Source: Cryobacterium sp. GrIS_2_6 (GTDB taxonomy: Bacteria > Actinomycetota > Actinomycetes > Actinomycetales > Microbacteriaceae). Taken from it: 64,000 nt of DNA. The DNA lies in NCBI RefSeq assembly GCF_035984545.1, contig NZ_JAXCHP010000001.1, positions 1,984,001 to 2,048,000 on the forward strand, read 5' to 3'. Below are positions 39,542 through 47,858 of this stretch, in pieces. The position numbers were made by a program, and so were the translations under genes. Under the pieces are notes generated by a model. It was not told where the DNA came from. It saw nothing but the letters and a program-made list of their open reading frames with translations, and did not search any database. Numbering within the stretch: the stretch's first letter is position 1; every line of letters begins with the position of its first letter.

Positions 39542-41247
39542 TGGCCCCGTCCCTGTCCTTCGCCCTCTGGACCCCGCTCGCCCTCCCGGTGCTGTTCGCG
39601 CTCCTGAGCCTGACGGTGCCGTCCCCGCGGCTGCGCCGGCTCGGGCCGATCGCCTCGAGCCTGGCCGTGCTCGTCTCCGGGGTGATCCTCGTCGTCGCCG
39701 TGCTGCACGACCAGGTGCCGACGCTCGGCGGCGTGCTCCGCGCCGACGCCCTCTCGGCCTACCTCCTCACGGTCGTCGGCGCCATCGGCCTCGTCTCGAC
39801 CTGGGGTGGACTCGGCGGCGGCGGCCACTCCCAGACTCCCGCGCGCTGGGCCGGCTCCTACGACGGCCTGATCTCGGTGTTCCTCGCCGCGATGTCGCTC
39901 GCGGTCGTCGCCGACAACATCGGCCTGATGTGGGCCTCGATCGAGGCGACCACGATCACCACCGCGTTCCTGGTCGGCGCACACCGCACCGGCAAGTCCC
40001 TCGAGGCCTCCTGGAAGTACGTGATCCTCGGCTCCGTCGGCGTCGCGATCGCCCTGCTCGGCATCCTGCTGATCTACGCCGCCTCCCGGGCCACCGGCGA
40101 GGCGACGCTGTCCTGGCTCGTGCTCAGCCAGCCGGGCCTGCCCCTCGACCCCGCCCTCGTCCGCGCGGGCGGCGCCCTCGCTGTGCTCGGCTTCGCGACC
40201 AAGGCCGGCCTCGCACCGATGCACAGCTGGCTGCCGGATGCCCACAGCCAGGCCCCCGCGCCGGTGTCCGGCCTGATGAGCGGCGTTCTGCTCGCGGTCG
40301 CCCTGTACGCGATCCTGCGGGTGCAGACCATCACAGACGCCGTGATCGGCCCGGACTTCCTCCGGGCGATGCTGAGCGTGGCCGGCCTGCTCTCCCTGTT
40401 CGTCGCCGCTGCCCTGCTGATCCGCCAGCGCGACTTCAAGCGGATGCTCGCATACTCGAGCATCGAGCACATGGGCCTGATGGCGATCGGGGCCGCGGTC
40501 GGCGCCGCCGCCCTGCCGGCTGTGCTGCTCTACATGCTCGGCCACGGGCTCGTGAAGGCGACCCTCTTCGTCGTCTCCGGCCGGATCCTCGAGGTCGAGG
40601 GCACACCGACAATCGCGAACGTGCGGGCGCTGCTCGTGCGCCGCCCAGGGCTTGCGATCCCGTGGCTCGTCGCGATGGCGGCGCTCGTCGGCTTTCCCCC
40701 CTTCAGCATCTTCTTCTCCGAGGTGGGCATCATCCTCGCCGGCTGGTCCGCAGGCATGGGCGTCGTCGTCGGCATCGCCCTCGTCCTCCTGCTCGTGATC
40801 TTCGCGAGTCTCACCCGGCTCACCATCGCGCTCACCGTCGGTTCCCCGCACGACTCCCTCGACCACACCCCGCCGATCCTGCCGGAGCAGGTGACCCCGC
40901 GCGCGACAGCGCCGGGGGACGAATCGGACGCGGACCGCGAAGCCACGGTCCTGTCGCGGCGCGAGGCGGAGGCCGGGATCGACGGTGCCGGAGTCGTGAA
41001 CGGCCCTGACAGCGCGAACGGTCCTGAACCCTTCCCGATGACCTCCAACATCCGCGTGGCCGCTCCGTTCCCCGAAACCGTCGCCGTGACCGTCGTCGAC
41101 GTCGTCGTCGCGCCGGACCGCTCGACCCACGGTCCGCTGCTCCCCCTCGTGCTCGCCCTCGCCACGTGCGCCGTCGTTCCCTTCATCGCGAACCCGGTCG
41201 GCGTGCTGCTCGTGCGCGCCGCCGCCGTACTGGGAGGAGCCCACTGA
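39541..41247 (+). CDS. Proton-translocating subunit, HyfF-like
   Basis: A second NuoL/M/N-type antiporter subunit, 568 residues. Conserved features are GLMWASIEATTITTAFLVG (membrane Glu) near residue 135, GFATKAGLAPMHSWLPDAHSQAPAPVSGLMSG (in two pieces, Lys and His) near 220-240, and YSSIEHMGLMAIG near 305. A ~90-residue polar, Pro/Asp-rich insertion (about residues 440-530) precedes the last helix, making it longer than E. coli HyfF. It overlaps its neighbours by one base on each side. Confidence 0.86.
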   Translation: MAPSLSFALWTPLALPVLFALLSLTVPSPRLRRLGPIASSLAVLVSGVILVVAVLHDQVPTLGGVLRADALSAYLLTVVGAIGLVSTWGGLGGGGHSQTPARWAGSYDGLISVFLAAMSLAVVADNIGLMWASIEATTITTAFLVGAHRTGKSLEASWKYVILGSVGVAIALLGILLIYAASRATGEATLSWLVLSQPGLPLDPALVRAGGALAVLGFATKAGLAPMHSWLPDAHSQAPAPVSGLMSGVLLAVALYAILRVQTITDAVIGPDFLRAMLSVAGLLSLFVAAALLIRQRDFKRMLAYSSIEHMGLMAIGAAVGAAALPAVLLYMLGHGLVKATLFVVSGRILEVEGTPTIANVRALLVRRPGLAIPWLVAMAALVGFPPFSIFFSEVGIILAGWSAGMGVVVGIALVLLLVIFASLTRLTIALTVGSPHDSLDHTPPILPEQVTPRATAPGDESDADREATVLSRREAEAGIDGAGVVNGPDSANGPEPFPMTSNIRVAAPFPETVAVTVVDVVVAPDRSTHGPLLPLVLALATCAVVPFIANPVGVLLVRAAAVLGGAH

Positions 41248-42854
41248 TGACCGACCGCGACACGCCTGACCTGAATTCGGCGACGCCCGGCCCACCGGTC
41301 CCACACGCACCGGTCCCACACGCACCGGTCCCACACGCACCGGTCCGACACGCACCGGTCATGCCGGCGGCCCCGGTCCGGCCCGAGATCCGCGTGATCG
41401 TCCGCGACCGGCTGCGGCAGGAGGCATCCGCCCATCTGGACAGCGGCAACCGGCTGGCGATGATCGCCTGTCATGACGACGGAGACGCCCTGCGCGTCGT
41501 CTACTCGTTCGCGGGCGTCTTTCCCCGCCGGCAGGTCGACCTCGTCGTTCCGGTGCCGTACACCGACGCCTGGGTGCCGAGCATCGCCGACCTTTCCTAC
41601 CCGGCCGGCAACTTCGAGCGCGGGATGCGGGACCTGTACGGCGTGCGCCCGGCCGACCACCCGCAGCCGTACCGGCTCGTGCGGCACGGGCACTGGCCGC
41701 GCGGCTGGTACCCGATGCGCCGCGGCGCGCGGGTGACCCCCCGGTTCGAGCCGGACGTCGAGTCCTTCCCCTTCGTCGAGGTCGAGGGACCCGGCGTCTA
41801 CGAGATCGCCGTCGGCCCGATCCACGCCGGGATCATCGACCCCGGCCACTTCCGGTTCTCCGTCGTCGGCGAGACGATCGTGCGCATGGAGGCCCGCCAG
41901 TGGTACATGCACCGCGGCGTCGAGCGGCTCTTCGAGGGCCGCAGGCCGGCCGACGGCCTCGAGCTCGCCGAGCAGGTCACCGGGGACACCGTCGTCGGGC
42001 ACTCCCTCGCATACTGCATGGCCGTCGAGGCCGCGGCGGGCATCGAGGTCCGCGAGACCGACCGGCTGCTGCGCGCCCTCCTGCTCGAACTCGAGCGGAT
42101 CTACAACCACGTCTCCGACCTCGGCTCGCTCGCGAACGACGTCGGCTTCGGGATCGTGCACTCGCACACCCAGCGGCTGCGTGAGGCGCTCCTGCGCCTG
42201 AACAAGACCGTCACGGGCCAGCGCTTCCTGCGCGGCGGCGTGCGGATCGGCGGCGCCCGGGTGCTCAGCCTGCCGGACCCCGAGGTGCTCCGCGGCGTGG
42301 CCGCAGACATGCAGGAGATCATTGCGATCACCCTCGGCCACGCGATCGTGCGCGACCGGTTCACCGGCACGGCGCCGCTGTCCGGTGCCCAGGCCCGCGC
42401 GATCGGAACCCTCGGTTACGTCGCGAGGGCCTCCGGGATCGACGCGGACTCCCGCAGGGACCACCCGTTCGTCGACCTCGGCCCGGCGTTCCACGTCGTC
42501 ACCGAGACCCGCGGGGACGTGCTCGCCCGGTACCGGGTGCGCGCGGGCGAATTCGCGGTCTCGGTGGCCGTGGTCATCGACCTCGTGGCGCGACTCGGCG
42601 AGCACCTCGGCAGCGGCACCACGGTCGACCCGACCGGACCCGGCACCGGGCTGGCCTTCGTCGAGGGCTGGCGCGGAAGCATCTGCCACCGGGTCGAGCT
42701 CGGAGCCGGCGGTGTGCTCAGCCGGGTCAAGATCGTCGATCCCTCGTTCTTCAACTGGCCGGCGCTGCCCGTCGCGCTCACTGACACGATCGTGCCCGAT
42801 TTCCCGCTCGTCAACAAGAGCTTCAACCAGTCCTACGCAGGCAACGACCTCTGA
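41247..42854 (+). CDS. Hydrogenase-4-like large subunit without NiFe ligands (NuoCD-like)
   Basis: A 535-residue fusion of a NuoC-like domain (about residues 45-150) and a NuoD/HycE-like domain (180-535). In NiFe enzymes an RVCGIC motif and a terminal DPCxxC hold the metals; here the equivalents are QVTGDT (T245, T248) and DPSFFN (S500, N503). All four metal cysteines are missing, so hydrogenase activity is very unlikely. The HRGVERLFE helix, LERIYNHVSDLG and the RIGGARVLSL segments are retained. A Pro/His-rich N-terminal tail contains a 15-bp tandem repeat. GGGAGGAG precedes the ATG. Last gene of the operon. Confidence 0.85.
   Translation: MTDRDTPDLNSATPGPPVPHAPVPHAPVPHAPVRHAPVMPAAPVRPEIRVIVRDRLRQEASAHLDSGNRLAMIACHDDGDALRVVYSFAGVFPRRQVDLVVPVPYTDAWVPSIADLSYPAGNFERGMRDLYGVRPADHPQPYRLVRHGHWPRGWYPMRRGARVTPRFEPDVESFPFVEVEGPGVYEIAVGPIHAGIIDPGHFRFSVVGETIVRMEARQWYMHRGVERLFEGRRPADGLELAEQVTGDTVVGHSLAYCMAVEAAAGIEVRETDRLLRALLLELERIYNHVSDLGSLANDVGFGIVHSHTQRLREALLRLNKTVTGQRFLRGGVRIGGARVLSLPDPEVLRGVAADMQEIIAITLGHAIVRDRFTGTAPLSGAQARAIGTLGYVARASGIDADSRRDHPFVDLGPAFHVVTETRGDVLARYRVRAGEFAVSVAVVIDLVARLGEHLGSGTTVDPTGPGTGLAFVEGWRGSICHRVELGAGGVLSRVKIVDPSFFNWPALPVALTDTIVPDFPLVNKSFNQSYAGNDL
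41295..41354. repeat. Tandem repeat, four 15-bp units, in the large-subunit gene
   Basis: Four copies of CCGGTCCCACACGCA (the last with one substitution) encode VPHAP pentapeptides at residues ~18-37. A partial fifth copy follows. The period preserves the reading frame. Confidence 0.95.
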
Positions 42855-42884
42855 TACGCGCCCGTCGTTTTGAAGCGGATGCTG

Positions 42885-43226
42885 CTAGCGCTCGTCCTGC
42901 TCGATCGTGCGGAGGAGCGCGTGGGAGTCTTCGAGACTCGCGACCAGCATCCGCTTCGCAACGGTGAGCAGTTCGGCGACGCCGGCGTCACGGACCGCGT
43001 AGAAGATGGTGTTGCCCTCACGGCGGGTGACGACCACGCCGGCGCGGCGCAGCACACCCAGTTGCTGGGAGAGGTTGGAGAGCTCGGAGCCGAGCACCTC
43101 CGCGAGGCTGCCGACCGAGCGTTCGCCGCCGACGAGCTGTTCGAGCACTTGTACGCGCAGCGGATGCCCCAGCGACTTGAACAATTCGGCCTTCAGCTGG
43201 GCCATGGGCAATCCGGTCATCGGCAC
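42885..43226 (-). CDS. ArsR-family transcriptional regulator
   Basis: A 113-residue winged-helix repressor: KSLGHPLRVQVLEQLVGG near residue 17, recognition helix SELSNLSQQLGVLRRAGVV (residues ~48-66), and wing RREGNTIFYAV. It has no cysteine at all, so it is not a thiolate metal or arsenic sensor. It is convergent with the hydrogenase-4-related operon, 30 bp apart; in M. tuberculosis the ArsR-type hypoxia regulator Rv0081 adjoins the homologous Rv0082-Rv0087 genes. The start is taken as GTG 43226, which coincides with the +1 predicted from its promoter, giving a leaderless mRNA. Confidence 0.88.
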   Translation of the reverse strand: MPMTGLPMAQLKAELFKSLGHPLRVQVLEQLVGGERSVGSLAEVLGSELSNLSQQLGVLRRAGVVVTRREGNTIFYAVRDAGVAELLTVAKRMLVASLEDSHALLRTIEQDER

Positions 43227-43232
43227 CGTTTG

Positions 43233-43261
43233 ATTATATCGCCAATTTATAATGTTCTCAA
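43233..43261 (-). promoter_or_regulatory. Leaderless promoter of the arsR-type gene
   Basis: Leftward TTGAGA (43261-43256), a 17-bp spacer and a perfect TATAAT (43238-43233). The expected +1 is base 43226, the G of the GTG start. Positions 43235-43250 contain ATAAATT-N4-ATATA, shared with the operon promoter at 35320-35335, and ATTATA-N9-TATAAT forms an inverted repeat. This is a strong candidate for autoregulation. Confidence 0.8.
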
Positions 43262-43280
43262 ATAGGTGGAGCTGGATACG

Positions 43281-43318
43281 GAAAAGGCCCGCTCTGCCGA
43301 AGCAGAACGGGCCTTCCG
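43281..43318 (-). terminator. Rho-independent terminator of pnp
   Basis: Arms 43284-43297 and 43302-43315 (AAGGCCCGCTCTGC with a CGAA loop) pair except for a two-base internal mismatch; leftward, the stem ends in CCTTTTCC. It lies about 45 bp after the pnp stop and also separates pnp from the arsR-type promoter. Confidence 0.8.
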
Positions 43319-43363
43319 TCTAACCGACTGACCTGGCGAGAGGTTGTCGGCAGAACTCTAAGA

Positions 43364-45646
43364 CTACGCCTCGGTGGACACCGATGCGACCTCGACAACG
43401 GATTCGGCGGACGCCGACTCGTCTTCGAGGACCGGGGCGAGCGACAGCTTGCCACGGTCGTCGATCTTGGTGATCTCGACGAGGACCTTCTGGCCGACCC
43501 CGAGCACGTCTTCGACGTTCTCGACGCGCTTGCCACCGGCGAGCTTGCGGACCTCGCTGATGTGCAGCAGGCCGTCCTTGCCGGGAAGGAGCGAGACGAA
43601 GGCGCCGAACGCGGCGATCTTCACGACGGTTCCGAGGAACTGCTCGCCGACCTCCGGGTTGGTCGGGTTCGCGATCGCGTTGACCTGGGCACGGGCGGCC
43701 TCTGCCGAGGGGCCGTCCACGGCGCCGATGTACACGGTGCCGTCTTCCTCGATCGAGATGTCTGCGCCGGTCTCGTCCTGGATCGCGTTGATCGTCTTGC
43801 CCTTCGGGCCGATCAGCTCGCCGATCTTGTCGACGGGGATCTGGACGCTGATCACGCGGGGCGCGGTCGGTGCCATCTCGTCGGGCTTGTCGATGGCGGC
43901 GTTCAGCACGGCGAGGATGGTCGTACGAGCATCCTTGGCCTGCGTGAGCGCACCGGCGAGCACCGAGGCGGGGATGCCGTCGAGCTTGGTGTCGAGCTGG
44001 ATCGCGGTGACGAACTCGCTCGTGCCTGCGACCTTGAAGTCCATGTCGCCGAGGGCGTCTTCTGCACCGAGGATGTCGGTCAGGGCCGCGTAGCGGGTCT
44101 TCCCGTCAACGGTGTCGGAGATGAGGCCCATCGCGATGCCCGCGACCGGGGCGCGCAGCGGCACACCGGCGTTGAGCAGGGACAGGGTGGACGCACAGAC
44201 GGAACCCATCGAGGTCGAGCCGTTGGAGCTCAGCGCCTCGGAGACCTGACGGATGGCGTACGGGAACTCCTCGCGCGACGGCAGCACGGGGACCAGGGCA
44301 CGCTCAGCGAGCGCTCCGTGGCCGATCTCGCGACGCTTCGGCGTGCCGACCCGGCCGGTTTCACCGGTGGAGTACGGCGGGAAGTTGTAGTTGTGCATGT
44401 AGCGCTTCTTGGTGACCGGGCTCAGGGAGTCGATCGTCTGCTCGAGCTTGAGCATGTTCAGCGTCGTGACGCCCAGGATCTGGGTCTCGCCACGCTGGAA
44501 GATCGCCGAACCATGCACGCGGGGGATGATCGCGACCTCGGCGTCGAGCGGGCGGATGTCCGCAAGCCCACGGCCGTCGATGCGCACGCCCTCGTTGAGC
44601 ACGCGGGAGCGCACGACGAGCTTGGTGACCGACTTGTACGCGGCGGAAACCTGGCCTGCTGCGCTCGCGTCGAGCTCGCCGGCTTCGATCTTCGCGGCGA
44701 TCGCCGTCTTGACGCTCGCCTTGAGCGCGTCGTCGGCGTTCTGGCGGTCGACCTTGTCGGCGATCTGGTAGACGTTCTTCAGCTCGTCATAGGCGAGCGC
44801 GGCAACGGCGTCGTAGGTGGCCGGCACGTACGGCGGGAACACCGGGTAGTTGCCTGTCGGCTTCGCGGCGGCAGCTGCCACCTTCTGCTGGGCTTCGATG
44901 AGCTGCTTGATGAAGGGCTTCGAGGCTTCGATACCCTCGGCGATGACCTCTTCGTTCGGCTTGATGGCGCCGCCCTTGATGAGGTCCCAGGCGTTGTCGG
45001 TGGCTTCGGCCTCGATCATCATGATCGCGACGTCCTGGCTGCCATCGGCATCCGTCACCACGCGGCCGGCGACGACCATGCTGAACACGGCGTCGGCGAT
45101 CTGCGAGTACTTCGGGAATGCGACCCACTGGCCGGAGCCGTTCTGGTCGGGGATGAGGGCGACGCGGACGCCACCGATCGGGCCGGAGAACGGCAGGCCG
45201 GCGAGCTGGGTCGACATCGACGCGGCGTTGATCGCCAGCACGTCGTAGTACTCGTCCGGCGCGATGGCGAGGACGGTGACGACGACCTGGATCTCGTTGC
45301 GGAGTCCGTCGACGAACGACGGGCGCAGCGGCCGGTCGATCAGGCGGCAGGTGAGGATCGCCTCGGTCGACGGGCGACCTTCGCGACGGAAGAAGCTGCC
45401 CGGGATGCGGCCGGCAGCGTACATACGCTCCTCGACATCGATGGTCAGCGGGAAGAAGTCGAAGTTTTCCTTGGGCTGCTTGCTCGCGCTCGTGGCGGAC
45501 AGCAGCATCGTCTCTTCGTCGATGTATGCGGCGGCAGAACCCTGCGCCTGCTGGGCGAGACGGCCGGTCTCGAAGCGGATCGTGCGAGTGCCGTACTTAC
45601 CGTTGTCAATAACGGTTTCGGCGAACGTGATTTCTGGACCCTCCAT
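43364..45646 (-). CDS. pnp: Polyribonucleotide nucleotidyltransferase
   Basis: 3'-5' phosphorolytic exoribonuclease and RNA tailing enzyme. The 760-residue protein has two RNase PH domains (about residues 10-240 and 345-570), an alpha-helical linker, then KH ([18 protein letters not shown]) and S1 domains ([29 protein letters not shown], in pieces). The start ATG 45646 has AAAGGAGAG upstream; the longer frame is leader. It has its own terminator. In many bacteria rpsO lies directly upstream; here rpsO is 12 kb away. Confidence 0.97.
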   Translation of the reverse strand: MEGPEITFAETVIDNGKYGTRTIRFETGRLAQQAQGSAAAYIDEETMLLSATSASKQPKENFDFFPLTIDVEERMYAAGRIPGSFFRREGRPSTEAILTCRLIDRPLRPSFVDGLRNEIQVVVTVLAIAPDEYYDVLAINAASMSTQLAGLPFSGPIGGVRVALIPDQNGSGQWVAFPKYSQIADAVFSMVVAGRVVTDADGSQDVAIMMIEAEATDNAWDLIKGGAIKPNEEVIAEGIEASKPFIKQLIEAQQKVAAAAAKPTGNYPVFPPYVPATYDAVAALAYDELKNVYQIADKVDRQNADDALKASVKTAIAAKIEAGELDASAAGQVSAAYKSVTKLVVRSRVLNEGVRIDGRGLADIRPLDAEVAIIPRVHGSAIFQRGETQILGVTTLNMLKLEQTIDSLSPVTKKRYMHNYNFPPYSTGETGRVGTPKRREIGHGALAERALVPVLPSREEFPYAIRQVSEALSSNGSTSMGSVCASTLSLLNAGVPLRAPVAGIAMGLISDTVDGKTRYAALTDILGAEDALGDMDFKVAGTSEFVTAIQLDTKLDGIPASVLAGALTQAKDARTTILAVLNAAIDKPDEMAPTAPRVISVQIPVDKIGELIGPKGKTINAIQDETGADISIEEDGTVYIGAVDGPSAEAARAQVNAIANPTNPEVGEQFLGTVVKIAAFGAFVSLLPGKDGLLHISEVRKLAGGKRVENVEDVLGVGQKVLVEITKIDDRGKLSLAPVLEDESASAESVVEVASVSTEA

Positions 45647-45788
45647 ATGGGGGTTCTCTCCTTTTATGTTTGCTTCTCGCCATTCCGGCGATGAAGACTT
45701 GCGCACCCGTATGGCGCGCAAGGCGTGCGGACAATCCATAGATTGGCCTAGGTAAGTCTAACAGAGCGCTCTTGCGCTGGATCTTCTC

Positions 45789-46709
45789 TTAAACGGCGGC
45801 GTCGAAGACCGGGCCGTCGACGCAGACGAGGGGACCCTCGACCGCGGGATCCGTGCGGACCGGGGCCGCGCATCCGTGGCAGTAGCCGAGCCCGCACGCC
45901 ATGTGCGCCTCGAGGGAGGCCTGCACGGGCACGCCCCATTCGGCGCCGAGTTCTGCGGCGAGCCGGGTGAGCACGCCGGCACCGCACACGAAGACGACAC
46001 CGGGCGGACCCGCGGCGAACTCGCGGCGCAGGAAAGCCCCGAGTGCGGGAAGGTCGGCGGTGCCCTCCTCGTCGGTGACCGGGATGAAGCGCGCACCGAG
46101 TTCGGCGCATTCGGCGGAGCCGATGAGGCTCCCCCTGGTGCGTCCGCTCGCGACGAGCGTCGTATGGATGCCGCGGGCCGCTGCGTCCTCGACCGAGCCC
46201 ATCACGGCGCACACGCCGACGCCGCGGCCGATCATCAGGGCCCGGCGGGTTCCGGACGGGAACTCGAAACCGCGGCCGAGCGGCCCGGTCACGAGGAGCC
46301 GCTGCCCCGGTTTGACCGCGGCGAGTGCGGTCGTGCCGCGGCCGGCGACCCCGTAGATGACCTCGATCGTGCCTCGCTCCGGGTTCCTTCGGTGGATCGC
46401 CATCGGGCGTGGCAGCAGGATCCGCTCTCCACCGTGCGGCGGGACCGTGATCATCAGGAACTGCCCGGCGAGCGCGGTCGCCGCGATCGTGCCGCAGGAC
46501 AGGGTGAGCCGGTGGTAGCGCTCGCGCACGACCTCGTGATCGACGACGGTCGCTTCGTCCCAGACCGGCTCGGGGCGCGGCCCGGCCTCTGCGGGGCGCA
46601 CGGACAGGAGGCCGTCGAGGGCTGCGGCATCCGCTGCGGCGAAGGCGGCCTGCCTGGCCAGGGCCGCCCGGGTCTCTGCCGCGGCCGGCGGGGTCTTCAT
46701 CGGGCTCAT
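45789..46709 (-). CDS. pyrK: Dihydroorotate dehydrogenase electron transfer subunit-like
   Basis: A 306-residue ferredoxin-reductase-type protein. It has an FAD-binding beta-barrel (LPRPMAIHRRNPERGTIEVIY), an NAD-binding domain (RALMIGRGVGVCAV), and a C-terminal [2Fe-2S] site with CGLGYCHGC and VCVDGPVF, as in PyrK of class 1B dihydroorotate dehydrogenases. The first ~50 residues are an Ala-rich extension. Its ATG overlaps the pyrD stop (ATGA). It would pass electrons from PyrD to NAD+. Confidence 0.88.
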   Translation of the reverse strand: MSPMKTPPAAAETRAALARQAAFAAADAAALDGLLSVRPAEAGPRPEPVWDEATVVDHEVVRERYHRLTLSCGTIAATALAGQFLMITVPPHGGERILLPRPMAIHRRNPERGTIEVIYGVAGRGTTALAAVKPGQRLLVTGPLGRGFEFPSGTRRALMIGRGVGVCAVMGSVEDAAARGIHTTLVASGRTRGSLIGSAECAELGARFIPVTDEEGTADLPALGAFLRREFAAGPPGVVFVCGAGVLTRLAAELGAEWGVPVQASLEAHMACGLGYCHGCAAPVRTDPAVEGPLVCVDGPVFDAAV

Positions 46710-47701
46710 TGGGCTCTCCAGAGGTCGATGAGATCGCGGATGCCGGTGACCCGGTCGTCCGCGCAGCGCTGCTGCAGGGTGCGCACAATCTCGACCATCG
46801 CGAACGGGCGGGCGAAACTGGCGGTGCCGACCTGCACGGCGGACGCGCCGACCGAGAAGTAGTCGAGGGCGTCGTCCGCGGTCTCGATGCCGCCGCAGGC
46901 GATCACCGGGATATCGACGGAGCGGGCGACGAGCCAGACCAGCCTGAGCACGATCGGCCGGATCGAGGGCCCGGAGAGGCCGCCGATGACGTTGCCGATC
47001 GCGGGGGCGCGGGTGTAGGCCACGAGCGGCAAGGCGGGGATCGAGTTGGCGACGCAGACGGCGTCTGCGCCGGCGGCCTGCGCTGCCTGGGCGCACTCGG
47101 CGATCGAGGAGGCGAGGACAGGGAGCTTGACGATGATCGGCTTGTCGGTCTCGAGCCGCACCGCGGCGACCGCACTCTCGATGGCGTCCGGATCCGAGCC
47201 GATGTCGGTGCCGTCGCGGTCGAGGTTGGGGCATGAAACGTTGAGCTCGTAGGCGTCGCCTGCCGTGCCGAGGGCGCGCACGACGGGGGCGTACCCATTC
47301 GGTCGGTGCGCGCCGACGCTGATGATCACGGGCGGGCCGAGGGCGGCGTAACGCGGGTGCAGCTCGGCGAGGTAGCCGGCTGCGCCGCGGCTCGGGATGC
47401 CGACGCTGTTGACCATGCCGGCCCGGATTTCGGTGAGCCGGTGCGCCGGGTTGCCGCCGCGCGGCACGCCGAAGACGGTCTTGGTCACGACGGCGCCGAG
47501 CTCGTCGGCGGGGATGAGCCGGCCGAGGGCGGGTCCGAAACACCCGGAAGCGGGCATCATCGGGTTCTTGAGGCGCAGGCCGCCGATGCTGACACCGAGG
47601 TCGACCGTGCTGCGGGGGGCCGGGCGGGCGGCGAAGAAGGTGCGGCGGGCATCCGTCGTCGGCCGCGGGGTCTCGCTCAACTGGCCTGCCTTCGGGTCCA
47701 C
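46706..47701 (-). CDS. pyrD: Dihydroorotate dehydrogenase, class 1B-like
   Basis: A 331-residue FMN TIM-barrel. The active-site cysteine is in ELNVSCPNLDRDG near residue 155, replacing the Ser of class 2 enzymes; KTVFGVPRGGNP, NSVGIPSRG, VKLPVLA and CGGIETADDALDY are all class 1 features. Together with the adjoining PyrK-like protein this is an NAD-dependent heterotetramer. It starts at GTG 47701 without a clear ribosome binding site. No other pyrimidine gene is nearby, so a catabolic or accessory role cannot be excluded. Confidence 0.86.
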   Translation of the reverse strand: MDPKAGQLSETPRPTTDARRTFFAARPAPRSTVDLGVSIGGLRLKNPMMPASGCFGPALGRLIPADELGAVVTKTVFGVPRGGNPAHRLTEIRAGMVNSVGIPSRGAAGYLAELHPRYAALGPPVIISVGAHRPNGYAPVVRALGTAGDAYELNVSCPNLDRDGTDIGSDPDAIESAVAAVRLETDKPIIVKLPVLASSIAECAQAAQAAGADAVCVANSIPALPLVAYTRAPAIGNVIGGLSGPSIRPIVLRLVWLVARSVDIPVIACGGIETADDALDYFSVGASAVQVGTASFARPFAMVEIVRTLQQRCADDRVTGIRDLIDLWRAQ

Positions 47702-47858
47702 GGGAGGGAATATCGTCCCGTTCCGCGGTCCAATTATCGCGTGCGTTTCCGTGGATGTTCAAATCAGCCGTTCGCCGCCGCCATCCTCGTCCTCCCCAGC
47801 CGCGCGGTCTAGGCTCGACCCCAGCGCCGGTCACCCGGTGCGAGAAAAGGATCCAGTC

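Noticed and set aside
41295..41354. Short regularly spaced repeats resembling a small CRISPR array
   Set aside because: Units are contiguous 15-bp tandem copies without spacers, in frame within a coding sequence. No CRISPR array or cas gene is present in the window.
35378..42854. Reading the operon as a true formate hydrogenlyase/hydrogenase 4
   Set aside because: NiFe-ligand cysteines, formate dehydrogenase and maturation genes are all missing in this window, so only the architecture is shared.
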